DNA of 64,000 nucleotides from Phytohabitans sp036906915 (GTDB lineage: Bacteria > Actinomycetota > Actinomycetes > Mycobacteriales > Micromonosporaceae): positions 62,001-126,000 of the forward strand of contig NZ_JBAKHX010000006.1 in NCBI RefSeq assembly GCF_036906915.1, read 5' to 3'. The notes below the pieces were generated by a model, which was not told the origin of the DNA, did no database searches, and saw nothing but the letters and a program-made list of their open reading frames with translations. Each line of letters begins with the position of its first letter. Within the stretch, counting starts at the first letter, position 1. Shown here piece after piece: positions 57,598 to 64,000 of the stretch. The translations under genes and the position numbers were made by a program.

Positions 57598-58182
57598 TCA
57601 GGAGGTGGTGGCGTCAGGCACGACGCCCAGCGCGTTGAGGGTGCCGGCGAGCATCTCGTAGTGCCCGATGAGAAGACACAGCTCGATCAGCTGCCGCTCG
57701 TCGTACGCCCCGCTCAGCTCGGCCCAGGTGGCGGCGCCGACCGTCCGGTCCGTGGTGAACTCGCCGACGGCCCTCAACAGGGCACGCTGGTGGTCGGTCC
57801 AGCCCGGCGCGTCCGGTCCGGCGCCGACCCGCTGGATCTGCTCGTCGGTCAGCCCGGCCCGCCGCGCCAGGCGGACGTGCTGATACCACTCGTAGTCACT
57901 GCCACAGACGATCGCGACCCGCAGGATCACCAACTCGGCGTCCGCCCGGCTGAGCGTGCCGTAGGGCATGAGCCGCGCCGCGAAGCGCAGCCAGGCGCGA
58001 AACAGCCGGCGGTGCCGGCCCAAGGTGGCGAACACGTTCGGCACCGCGACGCCGAACCGTCTCGCGGCGACGGCGCACACCAGGGTGTTGACCACACCGA
58101 GCGCGTCACGGCCACCGGGCCGCACCCGCGGCTCCTCAGCCCGGCGCACCCGTCCGGGAAACGGAATCGACGGCGTGACCAC
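57598..58182 (-). CDS. Carboxymuconolactone decarboxylase/AhpD-like protein
   Basis: The product is 194 residues with a GTG start at 58182. The conserved core is DAELVILRVAIVCGSDYEWYQHVRLARRAGLTDEQIQRVG, the CMD pattern. It keeps the Glu and Arg of the first helix and the Tyr-Glu-Trp-x-x-His motif, but the Cys-x-x-Cys of AhpD is replaced by CGSDYEW, so it is not a classical peroxidase partner. The role is probably a small oxidoreductase or decarboxylase of unknown substrate. It begins 2 bases after the next secreted gene's stop on the same strand, so the two may share a transcript. Confidence 0.85.
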   Translation of the reverse strand: MVTPSIPFPGRVRRAEEPRVRPGGRDALGVVNTLVCAVAARRFGVAVPNVFATLGRHRRLFRAWLRFAARLMPYGTLSRADAELVILRVAIVCGSDYEWYQHVRLARRAGLTDEQIQRVGAGPDAPGWTDHQRALLRAVGEFTTDRTVGAATWAELSGAYDERQLIELCLLIGHYEMLAGTLNALGVVPDATTS

Positions 58183-58184
58183 GG

Positions 58185-59204
58185 CTACAGGATGGACATG
58201 TGCACGTGGTCCTTGTGGGTGCTCGCGCCGCTGTACGACCTCCACCCGGTGGCCGGCAGCCAGATCTGCTGGTACCAGATCACGTACATGACGCCGAGCC
58301 GGTCGGCGTTGCGCACCAGGAACGCGGTGAGGTTGTTGCCGTACAGCCGCTGATCTCGCGTGTGCGCGTTGGAGAAGCCGCTGCTCTGCAACGACCAGTC
58401 GCACGCCCGCCCCTTGGGGTGCTCGTACGGCCCACCGGACCGGTAACAGCCCACGAACCGTGTGAAGCCGGCCCTCTTCACCTCTTTGTACGCGTGGTAG
58501 GTGCGCGGGGTGACGCATCCGCCGGTGGTCGGGTCGTCGACGCTGCACGACTCATCCGGCCACGACCCGTCCGAGGCGCGCGGCGCGGCCTTGGCGACCG
58601 CGGACGTGGCGCTGACCATACCGTTGACGGTCAGGCTCTTGCCGCCGACCAGCGAGAGCGAGTTCTCGGCTTCCTTCTTCTGCTTGGCGATGATTGTCAG
58701 CTGTCGCTGCTCCTCGGCGACCTCGGCGTCGAGGGCCTGTTTTGCGTCGGAGGCGCGGTTGCGGGCCTCGGTGAGCTTGTGGAGCTTCTGGTCGTTGACC
58801 ATGTTCAGCTCGCTGAGGGCGGTCGCGCGCTCCATGAAGCTGGTGGGGTCGGAGCTGCTCAGCAGCGCCGAGACCGGTCCGACCTTGCCCATCCGGTACG
58901 ACGCGGCGGCGACCTGGGCGACCTGTGGCGCCAGCTCTTCGATCTGGTGCTCGGCCCGGGTCACCTCGACGCTGAGCTGGAGCTGCTTGCGCCGGGACGC
59001 GTCCAGTTTGGTCTTTGCCTGCGCGTACCGCTTGCCGGTGCTCGCGAGCACCTCGCTGAGCAGCGGCGGGGCCTCTTCCTGCGCCCCTGATGAGTCGCCT
59101 GGTTGCGCCTGCGCGGCTGTCGGAGCCACCGTGATCAGGACCGCGCCAGCGATCACGCTCACAGCGAACCTGAACCAGCGCCGTACGGCAACCGTCATAC
59201 CCAT
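58185..59204 (-). CDS. Secreted coiled-coil protein with a C-terminal peptidase-like domain
   Basis: The product is 339 residues. The signal peptide ends at VITVAPTAAQAQ (about residue 35). Residues 45-200 are helical coiled coil (KLDASRRKQLQLSVEVTRAEHQIEELAPQ, KLHKLTEARNRASDAKQALDAEVAEEQRQ) like NlpC/P60- and RipA-associated regulators. The C-terminal 110 residues, from VTPRTYHAYKEVKRAGFTRFVGCYR to HPKGRACDWSLQ and STHKDHVHMS, carry His and Asp in a D-Ala-D-Ala-carboxypeptidase/ARB_07466-like arrangement. It probably acts in cell-wall turnover. Confidence 0.8.
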   Translation of the reverse strand: MGMTVAVRRWFRFAVSVIAGAVLITVAPTAAQAQPGDSSGAQEEAPPLLSEVLASTGKRYAQAKTKLDASRRKQLQLSVEVTRAEHQIEELAPQVAQVAAASYRMGKVGPVSALLSSSDPTSFMERATALSELNMVNDQKLHKLTEARNRASDAKQALDAEVAEEQRQLTIIAKQKKEAENSLSLVGGKSLTVNGMVSATSAVAKAAPRASDGSWPDESCSVDDPTTGGCVTPRTYHAYKEVKRAGFTRFVGCYRSGGPYEHPKGRACDWSLQSSGFSNAHTRDQRLYGNNLTAFLVRNADRLGVMYVIWYQQIWLPATGWRSYSGASTHKDHVHMSIL

Positions 59205-59427
59205 CCTTTCGTCGACCGCCGGCCGGGGTTAGCTGACGGTGCCCTCCGCGATGGCCCGCAAAAGCATACCCCTTGGTACAAGCCGGCTTCCCGGGGGCAA
59301 TCCCGTTACCGCGCAACAACTTTCCGTAGATGACACAAGATGATCTAGAACCTGCCGCGAGCCGCTCGGGTACAACGTGGAGGCCCCCTCCCCCGCGGCG
59401 AGCATCGCCGACCCCTGACCCCCTCAG

Positions 59428-59467
59428 CCCGCCGTCGGCGCCGCGCCGAGGATCGGCCGGCGGGTTT
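59428..59467 (+). terminator. Hairpin with T-run in the leader region of the GH30 gene
   Basis: CCCGCCG at 59428-59434 pairs with CGGCGGG at 59458-59464, followed by TTT. It lies in the 362-base gap between divergent genes and points towards the GH30 gene, so it could end a read-through transcript or act as an attenuator. A TTGACA at 59493-59498 lies downstream but lacks a well-spaced -10. The gap holds no further gene. Confidence 0.4.
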
Positions 59468-59566
59468 CTGCCAACCCTTCCTAAAACCCCTGTTGACAGA
59501 TTGACCTGGGCCTATGAGACTTCCCCCACGGGCTTTCAATGATGTTCGCCTATACGTGGAGGACTC

Positions 59567-61033
59567 ATGGTCACACGCAGAACCCTGCTCGCCGCGGCAG
59601 GCGCCGGCGCCGCAGGCGGCGCGCTCGCGGGCGGCACGGCCCGCGCCGACGCCACGATCACGATCGACCCGGGCGCGGACTACGGGGTGTGGGAAGGCTG
59701 GGGTACGTCGCTGGCCTGGTGGGCGAACGTCTTCGGCGACCGGGACGACTTCGCCGACATCTTCTTCACCACCAAATCGGTGTCCTACAACGGTGCGAAC
59801 CTGCCCGGCCTGGGCCTGAACATCGCCCGCTACAACCTGGGCGCGTGCAGCTGGAACACCGTCGACGGCGCGCAGATGGTCGCCTCGCCCAACATCCCCC
59901 GCTTCAAGCAGATCGAAGGCTTCTGGCTCGACTGGCGCAACGAAGACCCCGCCTCCACCGCCTGGAACTGGAACGTCGACGCCAAACAACGCGCCATGCT
60001 CGTCAAAGCCGCACAACGCGGCGCCATCACAGAACTGTTCGCCAACTCACCCATGTGGTGGATGTGCCTCAACCACAACCCGTCCGGCGCCGCCAACGGC
60101 GGCCTCAACCTCCAGTCCTGGAACCACCGCCAGCACGCCCACCACCTGGCCGTCACCGCCCGATACGCCCGCGACCGGTGGGGTGTCACCTTTCGCACCG
60201 TGGACCCGTTCAACGAGCCCTCCTCCAACTGGTGGCGCGCCGACGGCGGCCAGGAAGGCTGCCACATCGACGCCACGACCCAGCGCAGCGTCCTGTCACA
60301 CCTGCGCACCGAACTGAACAGGCAGGGCCTTTCCGGGGTCAACATCTCCGCCTCCGACGAGACAAGCTACGACCTGGCCCGCACGACGTGGAACAGCTTC
60401 GACGCCACCACCAAAGGCCTGGTCCGCCAGGTCAACGTGCACGGCTATCAAGGCTCCGCCGGCCGGCGTGACCTGCTCTACAACGACGTACGCGCCGCCG
60501 GGAAGATCCTGTGGAACTCCGAAAGCGGCGAAAACGACAGCACCGGCATCACCATGGCCCGCAACCTGTGCCTGGACTGGCGCTGGCTGCACCCCACCGC
60601 CTGGTGCTACTGGCAGGTCATGGACCCCAGCGCCGGCTGGGCCGCCATCCAGTACGACTTCAACACCCTGCGCGCCGGCGCGGTCCAGCCCAAGTACTAC
60701 GTGCTGGCCCAGTTCACCCGGCACATCCGACCGGGCATGCGCATCATCGACACCGGCGTCGGCTACGCGGCTGCAGGCTACGACCCAGCCGCCCGACGCC
60801 TGATCATCGTCGCGGTCAACACCGGCGCCGCCCAAACCCTCACCTTCAACCTGACCCGCTTCAGCCAAGTCACCGGCAGCTCGGGCGGAGTCGTACCACG
60901 CTGGACCACCGTCCCCGCCAGCGGCGACCGCTACACCGCCCGCCAAGACATGCGCGTCAACGCCAAGACCGTCGCCGTCCCCTTCCCAGCAGCCTCCGTC
61001 CAAACCATCCAGGTCGACGGCGTAACGATCTAG
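59567..61033 (+). CDS. Tat-exported GH30-family endo-beta-1,6-galactanase-like enzyme
   Basis: The product is 488 residues after GGAGGA. The leader MVTRRTLLAAAGAGAAGGALAGGTARA has twin Arg. The catalytic barrel reads YGVWEGWGTSLAWWANVFG, LGLNIARYNLGACSW, FANSPMWWMCLNHNPSG, the acid/base Glu in TVDPFNEPSSNWW near 220, then NVHGYQG and the nucleophile Glu in KILWNSESGEND near 325. A C-terminal beta domain follows. This combination matches GH30 subfamily 5 enzymes that cut beta-1,6-galactan side chains of arabinogalactan. A copy of the dispersed palindrome lies 110 bases after the stop. Confidence 0.9.
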   Translation: MVTRRTLLAAAGAGAAGGALAGGTARADATITIDPGADYGVWEGWGTSLAWWANVFGDRDDFADIFFTTKSVSYNGANLPGLGLNIARYNLGACSWNTVDGAQMVASPNIPRFKQIEGFWLDWRNEDPASTAWNWNVDAKQRAMLVKAAQRGAITELFANSPMWWMCLNHNPSGAANGGLNLQSWNHRQHAHHLAVTARYARDRWGVTFRTVDPFNEPSSNWWRADGGQEGCHIDATTQRSVLSHLRTELNRQGLSGVNISASDETSYDLARTTWNSFDATTKGLVRQVNVHGYQGSAGRRDLLYNDVRAAGKILWNSESGENDSTGITMARNLCLDWRWLHPTAWCYWQVMDPSAGWAAIQYDFNTLRAGAVQPKYYVLAQFTRHIRPGMRIIDTGVGYAAAGYDPAARRLIIVAVNTGAAQTLTFNLTRFSQVTGSSGGVVPRWTTVPASGDRYTARQDMRVNAKTVAVPFPAASVQTIQVDGVTI

Positions 61034-61143
61034 CCCACGCCCGCCCCGCCCCGCGCGGCGCGCGGACGCCCCGGCGCGGCCCACGCGGACGCCCCGCCCA
61101 CGCGGACGGCGCCCGCCCACGCGGACGGCACCCGCCTCGCCCC

Positions 61144-61207
61144 GTCGATCAAGGGCAAAACGCACGTGGTTCGATCTCTTTTCCGCGTGCGTTTGCCCTT
61201 GATCGAC
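61144..61207. repeat. Palindromic element, copy 2 (about 22-bp arms with one bulge)
   Basis: Arms at 61144-61165 and 61187-61207 (GTCGATCAAGGGCAAAACGCAC and complement, with one extra A) enclose a loop containing GTTCGATCTCTTTTCC. It is the inverted counterpart of the element at 228-283. The loop is the same apart from one T, and a C-G pair in the stem of copy 1 is an A-T pair here. It follows the GH30 gene. Confidence 0.85.
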
Positions 61208-61356
61208 GCGATCCTCCTTGATCGGCGTGCCTCCAATGCGCCCCGTCAAGGCTCGCCTGGCGCGCGGCCGCGGCTGGCCGCCGCCTGCCGCCGGTAGCGC
61301 GCCGCCCGCCGCCCGCTGGCCGGCGGCGGCAACCGCGGAGCCGTCGCGGGCGTCCA

Positions 61357-62313
61357 ATGAGGATGCCTCGCCGCCGCACGGCCGCCATCGCCGCCGCTGC
61401 CACCGCCTGCGCCGTCGCCGCCGGGCTCGGCGCGTACGCCTTGTGGCCGCAGTCGAAACGCTACGGTTACCCGCCTCCGCACAAGACCGCGGTGCTGGAC
61501 AAGCAGGCCCGCACGGTCCTCGTGGCGTGGGACCGGGAGCATCCCGGCCAGCCGGTCCGCCAATACATGCCGGTGGCGCGCGACGTGCCGAACAACCGGT
61601 GGGGGTGGACCTTCGTGCTCCCGCCCGACACCGAGCTCGAACGGCTCGGCGGACACCGGCTGTCCGCCGCGGTGCCGCTGCCCGAGACCTCGCCCGCTCC
61701 GTCCACTGTGGTATGGCAGGACGGCGCCGCCGACCGGGTGCCGCTGGTCTCCGCGGCCGAGGCGTTCACGGCGGCCCAGGCGGAGCGGTGCCGGCAGGAG
61801 CCCTGCGACGGGCCGGCCATGCGGGTGACCGGCGCCGAGATGGGTGCCGTGCCAGCGCGCACCACGCACGGCTGGGCGTCGGTGCCGGCCTGGGTGTTCA
61901 CTGTGGAGGGCGCTGCCTTCCGGGTCGCCCGGATCGCGGTCGACGCCGAGCCGCCGCCGCACCGCGAGAGCTTCTCGGGCGGCGAGTACGCCCGTGTGGC
62001 CCGCGGCATCGTGCACGCGACCGCTGAGAACACCTTGACCGTCGAGTACCTCGGCGCACCGTCCGGCACCGGGCCGTGCTCTGGCGAGTACACCGCGCAC
62101 GTGGTCGAAGGCGCGTCGGCCGTGGTGGTCGTCGTGGAGCCGATGGTGCCGCCGGAGTGGGTGCTGGAGGAGGCGCGGAACGTCTCCTGTGCGCCGCTGA
62201 GCCCGTTCGGCCCGTACCGCCAGGCGACCGTCTACCTGTCCCGCCCGCTCGGCGAGCGCGTGCTGCTCGGCCTGGAGGGCACGCCGCTCATGCTCACCCG
62301 CCAGCGCCCGTAG
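61357..62313 (+). CDS. Membrane-anchored or secreted protein of unknown function
   Basis: The product is 318 residues. The N-terminus MRMPRRRTAAIAAAATACAVAAGLGAYAL is a signal-anchor with no good cleavage or lipobox. The external part is about 290 residues, with Cys in ERCRQEPCDG, GPCSGEY and VSCAPLS, suggesting two disulfides. Strands such as GWASVPAWVFTVEGAAFRVARIAVD and ENTLTVEYLGAPSGTG indicate a beta-rich fold. I recognise no family. Its 3' end overlaps the CopC-like gene on the other strand by 20 bases. Confidence 0.6.
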   Translation: MRMPRRRTAAIAAAATACAVAAGLGAYALWPQSKRYGYPPPHKTAVLDKQARTVLVAWDREHPGQPVRQYMPVARDVPNNRWGWTFVLPPDTELERLGGHRLSAAVPLPETSPAPSTVVWQDGAADRVPLVSAAEAFTAAQAERCRQEPCDGPAMRVTGAEMGAVPARTTHGWASVPAWVFTVEGAAFRVARIAVDAEPPPHRESFSGGEYARVARGIVHATAENTLTVEYLGAPSGTGPCSGEYTAHVVEGASAVVVVVEPMVPPEWVLEEARNVSCAPLSPFGPYRQATVYLSRPLGERVLLGLEGTPLMLTRQRP

Positions 62314-62896
62314 CGGACGCTCGTGGCTGGCGGCGCCGCCACAGCAGGCCACCGGCGAGCGCGAGCACCACGACGACCGCCCCCGCGAGCACCCACCAGC
62401 CTGTCGAGGACGAGGAGCCGTCGCCGGAGCTCGCCGCCGGTACCGCGGCCTGTGCCGCCGCCGTCGTGGCCGGCGCGGTCGGCGCGGCCGTCGGGGTCGG
62501 CTCGGCGGTCGGCGTGGGCGGCGCCGCCTGGTTCGTGAACGTGAAGCTGCCCTGGAGCACGTGCCCGTCGGACGCTGTGGTGCGCCAGGCGACCGTCACG
62601 ACGCCGACCGGCAGCGGGTTCACCGGCTGGGTGATGGTCTTGTCGAGCACGCCCGCGGCGCCCGCGCTGTAGGAGACCTTGTCCGGGCCGGTCACCGCGA
62701 CGGTCGTGCCCGGCTTCTTGATCAGGCCGCTGAAGGTCAGCGTCACCTGCGTCAGCGGCTTGGTCGCCGTGCTCTTCGCGGCTGGGCTCGTGCGGCTCAG
62801 CTCGGTGTGCGCCTGGGCGGGCGCGGCGGGCACGAGGACGGCGAGCACGGCTGCGAGGACGGCCGCGGCAGCGGCCAGCGGGCGGTTGCGAGTCAC
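62294..62896 (-). CDS. CopC-domain copper-binding surface protein
   Basis: The product is 200 residues with a GTG start. The signal peptide ends at VPAAPAQA and the mature protein begins with His (AHTELSRTSPA), the N-terminal His copper ligand of CopC. SGLIKKPGTTVAV and WRTTASDGHVLQGSFTF complete the domain, the second His (SDGHV) being the usual partner ligand. A Pro/Thr/Ala linker and one C-terminal membrane helix (WWVLAGAVVVVLALAGGLLW) anchor it. No CopD gene is adjacent, although CopC-CopD pairs are common. Confidence 0.9.
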   Translation of the reverse strand: MTRNRPLAAAAAVLAAVLAVLVPAAPAQAHTELSRTSPAAKSTATKPLTQVTLTFSGLIKKPGTTVAVTGPDKVSYSAGAAGVLDKTITQPVNPLPVGVVTVAWRTTASDGHVLQGSFTFTNQAAPPTPTAEPTPTAAPTAPATTAAAQAAVPAASSGDGSSSSTGWWVLAGAVVVVLALAGGLLWRRRQPRASATGAGG

Positions 62897-62941
62897 CGCG
62901 TCACGGTACCCCGCACCGGGGTGGCGGCCATCGGCTGAGGC

Positions 62942-63721
62942 TCAGGTGAGGCGCACGGAGAGGCCTTTGCCGCCGAACTCCTGGCACACGAACGCTGGCT
63001 CGCGCGGTGTGCTGAGCTTCTCGTCGTACCGGTACCCGATGTCGTCGAACTCGCGGATCGCCGCGTCCTTCACGCGGGCGGTGACCAGCCAACGGGCGAA
63101 CGCACCCCGGGCGATCTTCGCGTGCACGACCACGAACTTCGGCTGCTTCGACGCCGGGTCGACGGTGAGGAACTTCGGCGTCACGACGCGGTCGGGGTCG
63201 AGGTGCGGCAGGACCGTCTTACTGTATTCACCAGCGGCGAGGTTGACGACGCGGCCCGACGCCGGCAGCTGGTCGGCGATCGCGGCGCCCCAGAAGCGAT
63301 AGAGATTCGGGTACGCGCCGACCGCCAGCCGGTAGCCCATCTCCAGCCGGTACGGGCTGATGCCGTCGAACGGCCGCAAGATGCCGTACAGGCCGGACAG
63401 GATCCGCAGGTGCTTGTCGGCGTACCCGCGGTCGGCCGCGCTGAACGAGTCGACCCGCAGGCCGCTGTAGATGTCGCCGACGAACGTCGCGGCCGCCGGC
63501 GCCTGCCGCGCAGGCTCGGTGCTCCACTCCGCGTACTGCTGGCGTGTCTTCGCCGCGAGGTCGGCGGAGACGTTCATGACCCGGCACACCTCGTCTTCGG
63601 ACAGCTTCCGCAGGTGGGCGATGAGCTCCTCGGCCCGGTCCAGCAGGACCGGCGTACCGGTCGGCGCCACGCCCGACGTCGGCGTGCGCATCGTCTTCGA
63701 GCTGTGCATCAGGATGATCAT
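62942..63721 (-). CDS. yaaA: YaaA-family protein (peroxide stress, DUF328)
   Basis: The product is 259 residues. It opens IILMHSSKTM and keeps the family blocks SGLYGILRPFDGISPYRLEMGYRL, VVNLAAGEYSKTVLPHL and FVVVHAKIARGAFARWLV. YaaA lowers intracellular free iron during hydrogen peroxide stress in E. coli and its fold binds DNA. The same role here is by analogy. It is monocistronic on the minus strand, 45 bases downstream of the CopC-like gene start. Confidence 0.9.
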   Translation of the reverse strand: MIILMHSSKTMRTPTSGVAPTGTPVLLDRAEELIAHLRKLSEDEVCRVMNVSADLAAKTRQQYAEWSTEPARQAPAAATFVGDIYSGLRVDSFSAADRGYADKHLRILSGLYGILRPFDGISPYRLEMGYRLAVGAYPNLYRFWGAAIADQLPASGRVVNLAAGEYSKTVLPHLDPDRVVTPKFLTVDPASKQPKFVVVHAKIARGAFARWLVTARVKDAAIREFDDIGYRYDEKLSTPREPAFVCQEFGGKGLSVRLT

Positions 63722-63779
63722 CAGGGTTCCATTATGCCGGGTGCGGCGGCCCGAAGCCGGCAGCCGGTACCGTCACCGG

Positions 63780-64000
63780 GTGCGCCGGTTTCGGGTATGG
63801 GGGCTTGTCGCCGCGCTTTTCGTGATCGCCAGCGGCGTGGCGGTGATCGTACCGCTGGTGCGGGGCGCCGCGTCGGCGGGCGACCCGGAGATCACCGCCA
63901 CCGAGGCGGTACAGGGTTACGCCTGCGCGCAAGTCAGCTGGGAAGACCACTGCGACCGGATCAGTGCCGACATGGCGCGGCGCGAGCCGGTGTCGCCGTC
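63780..64000 (+). CDS. N-terminal part of a membrane-anchored protein (cut by the window edge)
   Basis: The visible 73 codons start with GTG at 63780. They encode a short basic stretch (VRRFRVWG), a membrane helix LVAALFVIASGVAVIVPLV, then an external start GDPEITATEAVQGYACAQVSWEDHCDRISADMARREP with two Cys. The 3' end lies beyond 64000, so the family cannot be told. Confidence 0.6.
   Translation, partial: MRRFRVWGLVAALFVIASGVAVIVPLVRGAASAGDPEITATEAVQGYACAQVSWEDHCDRISADMARREPVSP

Noticed and set aside
1..64000. tRNA, rRNA, CRISPR arrays, transposases, integrases and a replication origin
   Set aside because: I looked for conserved arms, regular spaced repeats and transposase motifs on both strands and found none that stand up.

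Overview
The window looks like a stretch of the chromosome of a GC-rich actinomycete, most likely a member of the Micromonosporaceae or a close relative. The evidence is the strong G/C bias at third codon positions, frequent GTG starts, twin-arginine and alanine-rich secretion signals, a geosmin synthase, a Ku-type end-joining protein, ECF sigma factors, many two-component systems, and secreted polysaccharide-degrading enzymes. It reads as accessory or arm-like sequence. There are no ribosomal or tRNA genes, transcription units are short and change strand often, and several eroded gene fragments lie between intact genes. The family assignments come from reading motifs by eye, with no database search.

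Layout. 1-10.5 kb: the tail of a secreted CBM2-like protein, a palindromic repeat, an orphan ImuA'-like gene behind a LexA-type box, geosmin synthase, a GNAT enzyme, a small kinase, a DUF3455 secreted protein, a methyltransferase, a frameshifted relic, Ku, and a TetR gene divergent from a TIM-barrel protein over paired palindromes. 10.5-19.2 kb: a secreted pectate lyase with LacI-like operator candidates, a LuxR-type two-component system whose kinase lost its 5' end, and an ABC exporter operon that carries its own sensor and regulator. 19.3-26.5 kb: a Liv-type ABC importer operon with a fused LivH-LivM permease and two extra surface proteins, followed by two gene relics. 26.5-31.4 kb: a DeoR-MFS-GH5 operon and a secreted FAD oxidoreductase. 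31.4-35.3 kb: small enzymes, an S1 protease and a secreted partner, a terminator, and the tail of a DNA glycosylase-like gene.

35.3-40.6 kb is the most unusual part. It is a tightly packed five-gene minus-strand operon encoding an OmpR-type regulator, a histidine kinase, a stand-alone amino-acid-type adenylation enzyme, a ferric-reductase-like membrane oxidoreductase and an enoyl-CoA hydratase. 40.7-53 kb holds a VOC protein, an ECF sigma/anti-sigma pair, a SWIM protein, a PL8 polysaccharide lyase, an acetyltransferase, a DHA2 exporter, a nitrilase-superfamily hydrolase, a class A beta-lactamase and an SDR. 53-56 kb encodes MtnA next to a fused class II aldolase-dehydrogenase. This pair fits salvage of 5'-deoxy- or 5'-methylthio-ribose phosphates. 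56-64 kb: a DUF1906 lysin-like protein, a CMD-family protein, a coiled-coil secreted protein, a GH30 galactanase, a second copy of the palindromic repeat, a CopC-like protein, YaaA, and the start of a further membrane protein.

Two themes link the genes. The first is breakdown of plant or host polysaccharides outside the cell (pectate lyase, PL8 lyase, GH30, CBM2 tail, with an intracellular GH5 fed by an MFS porter). The second is envelope sensing and export. Several control sites can be read directly from the DNA: paired palindromes at the TetR, Liv and DeoR units, an ECF promoter, and perfect hairpin terminators between convergent genes.
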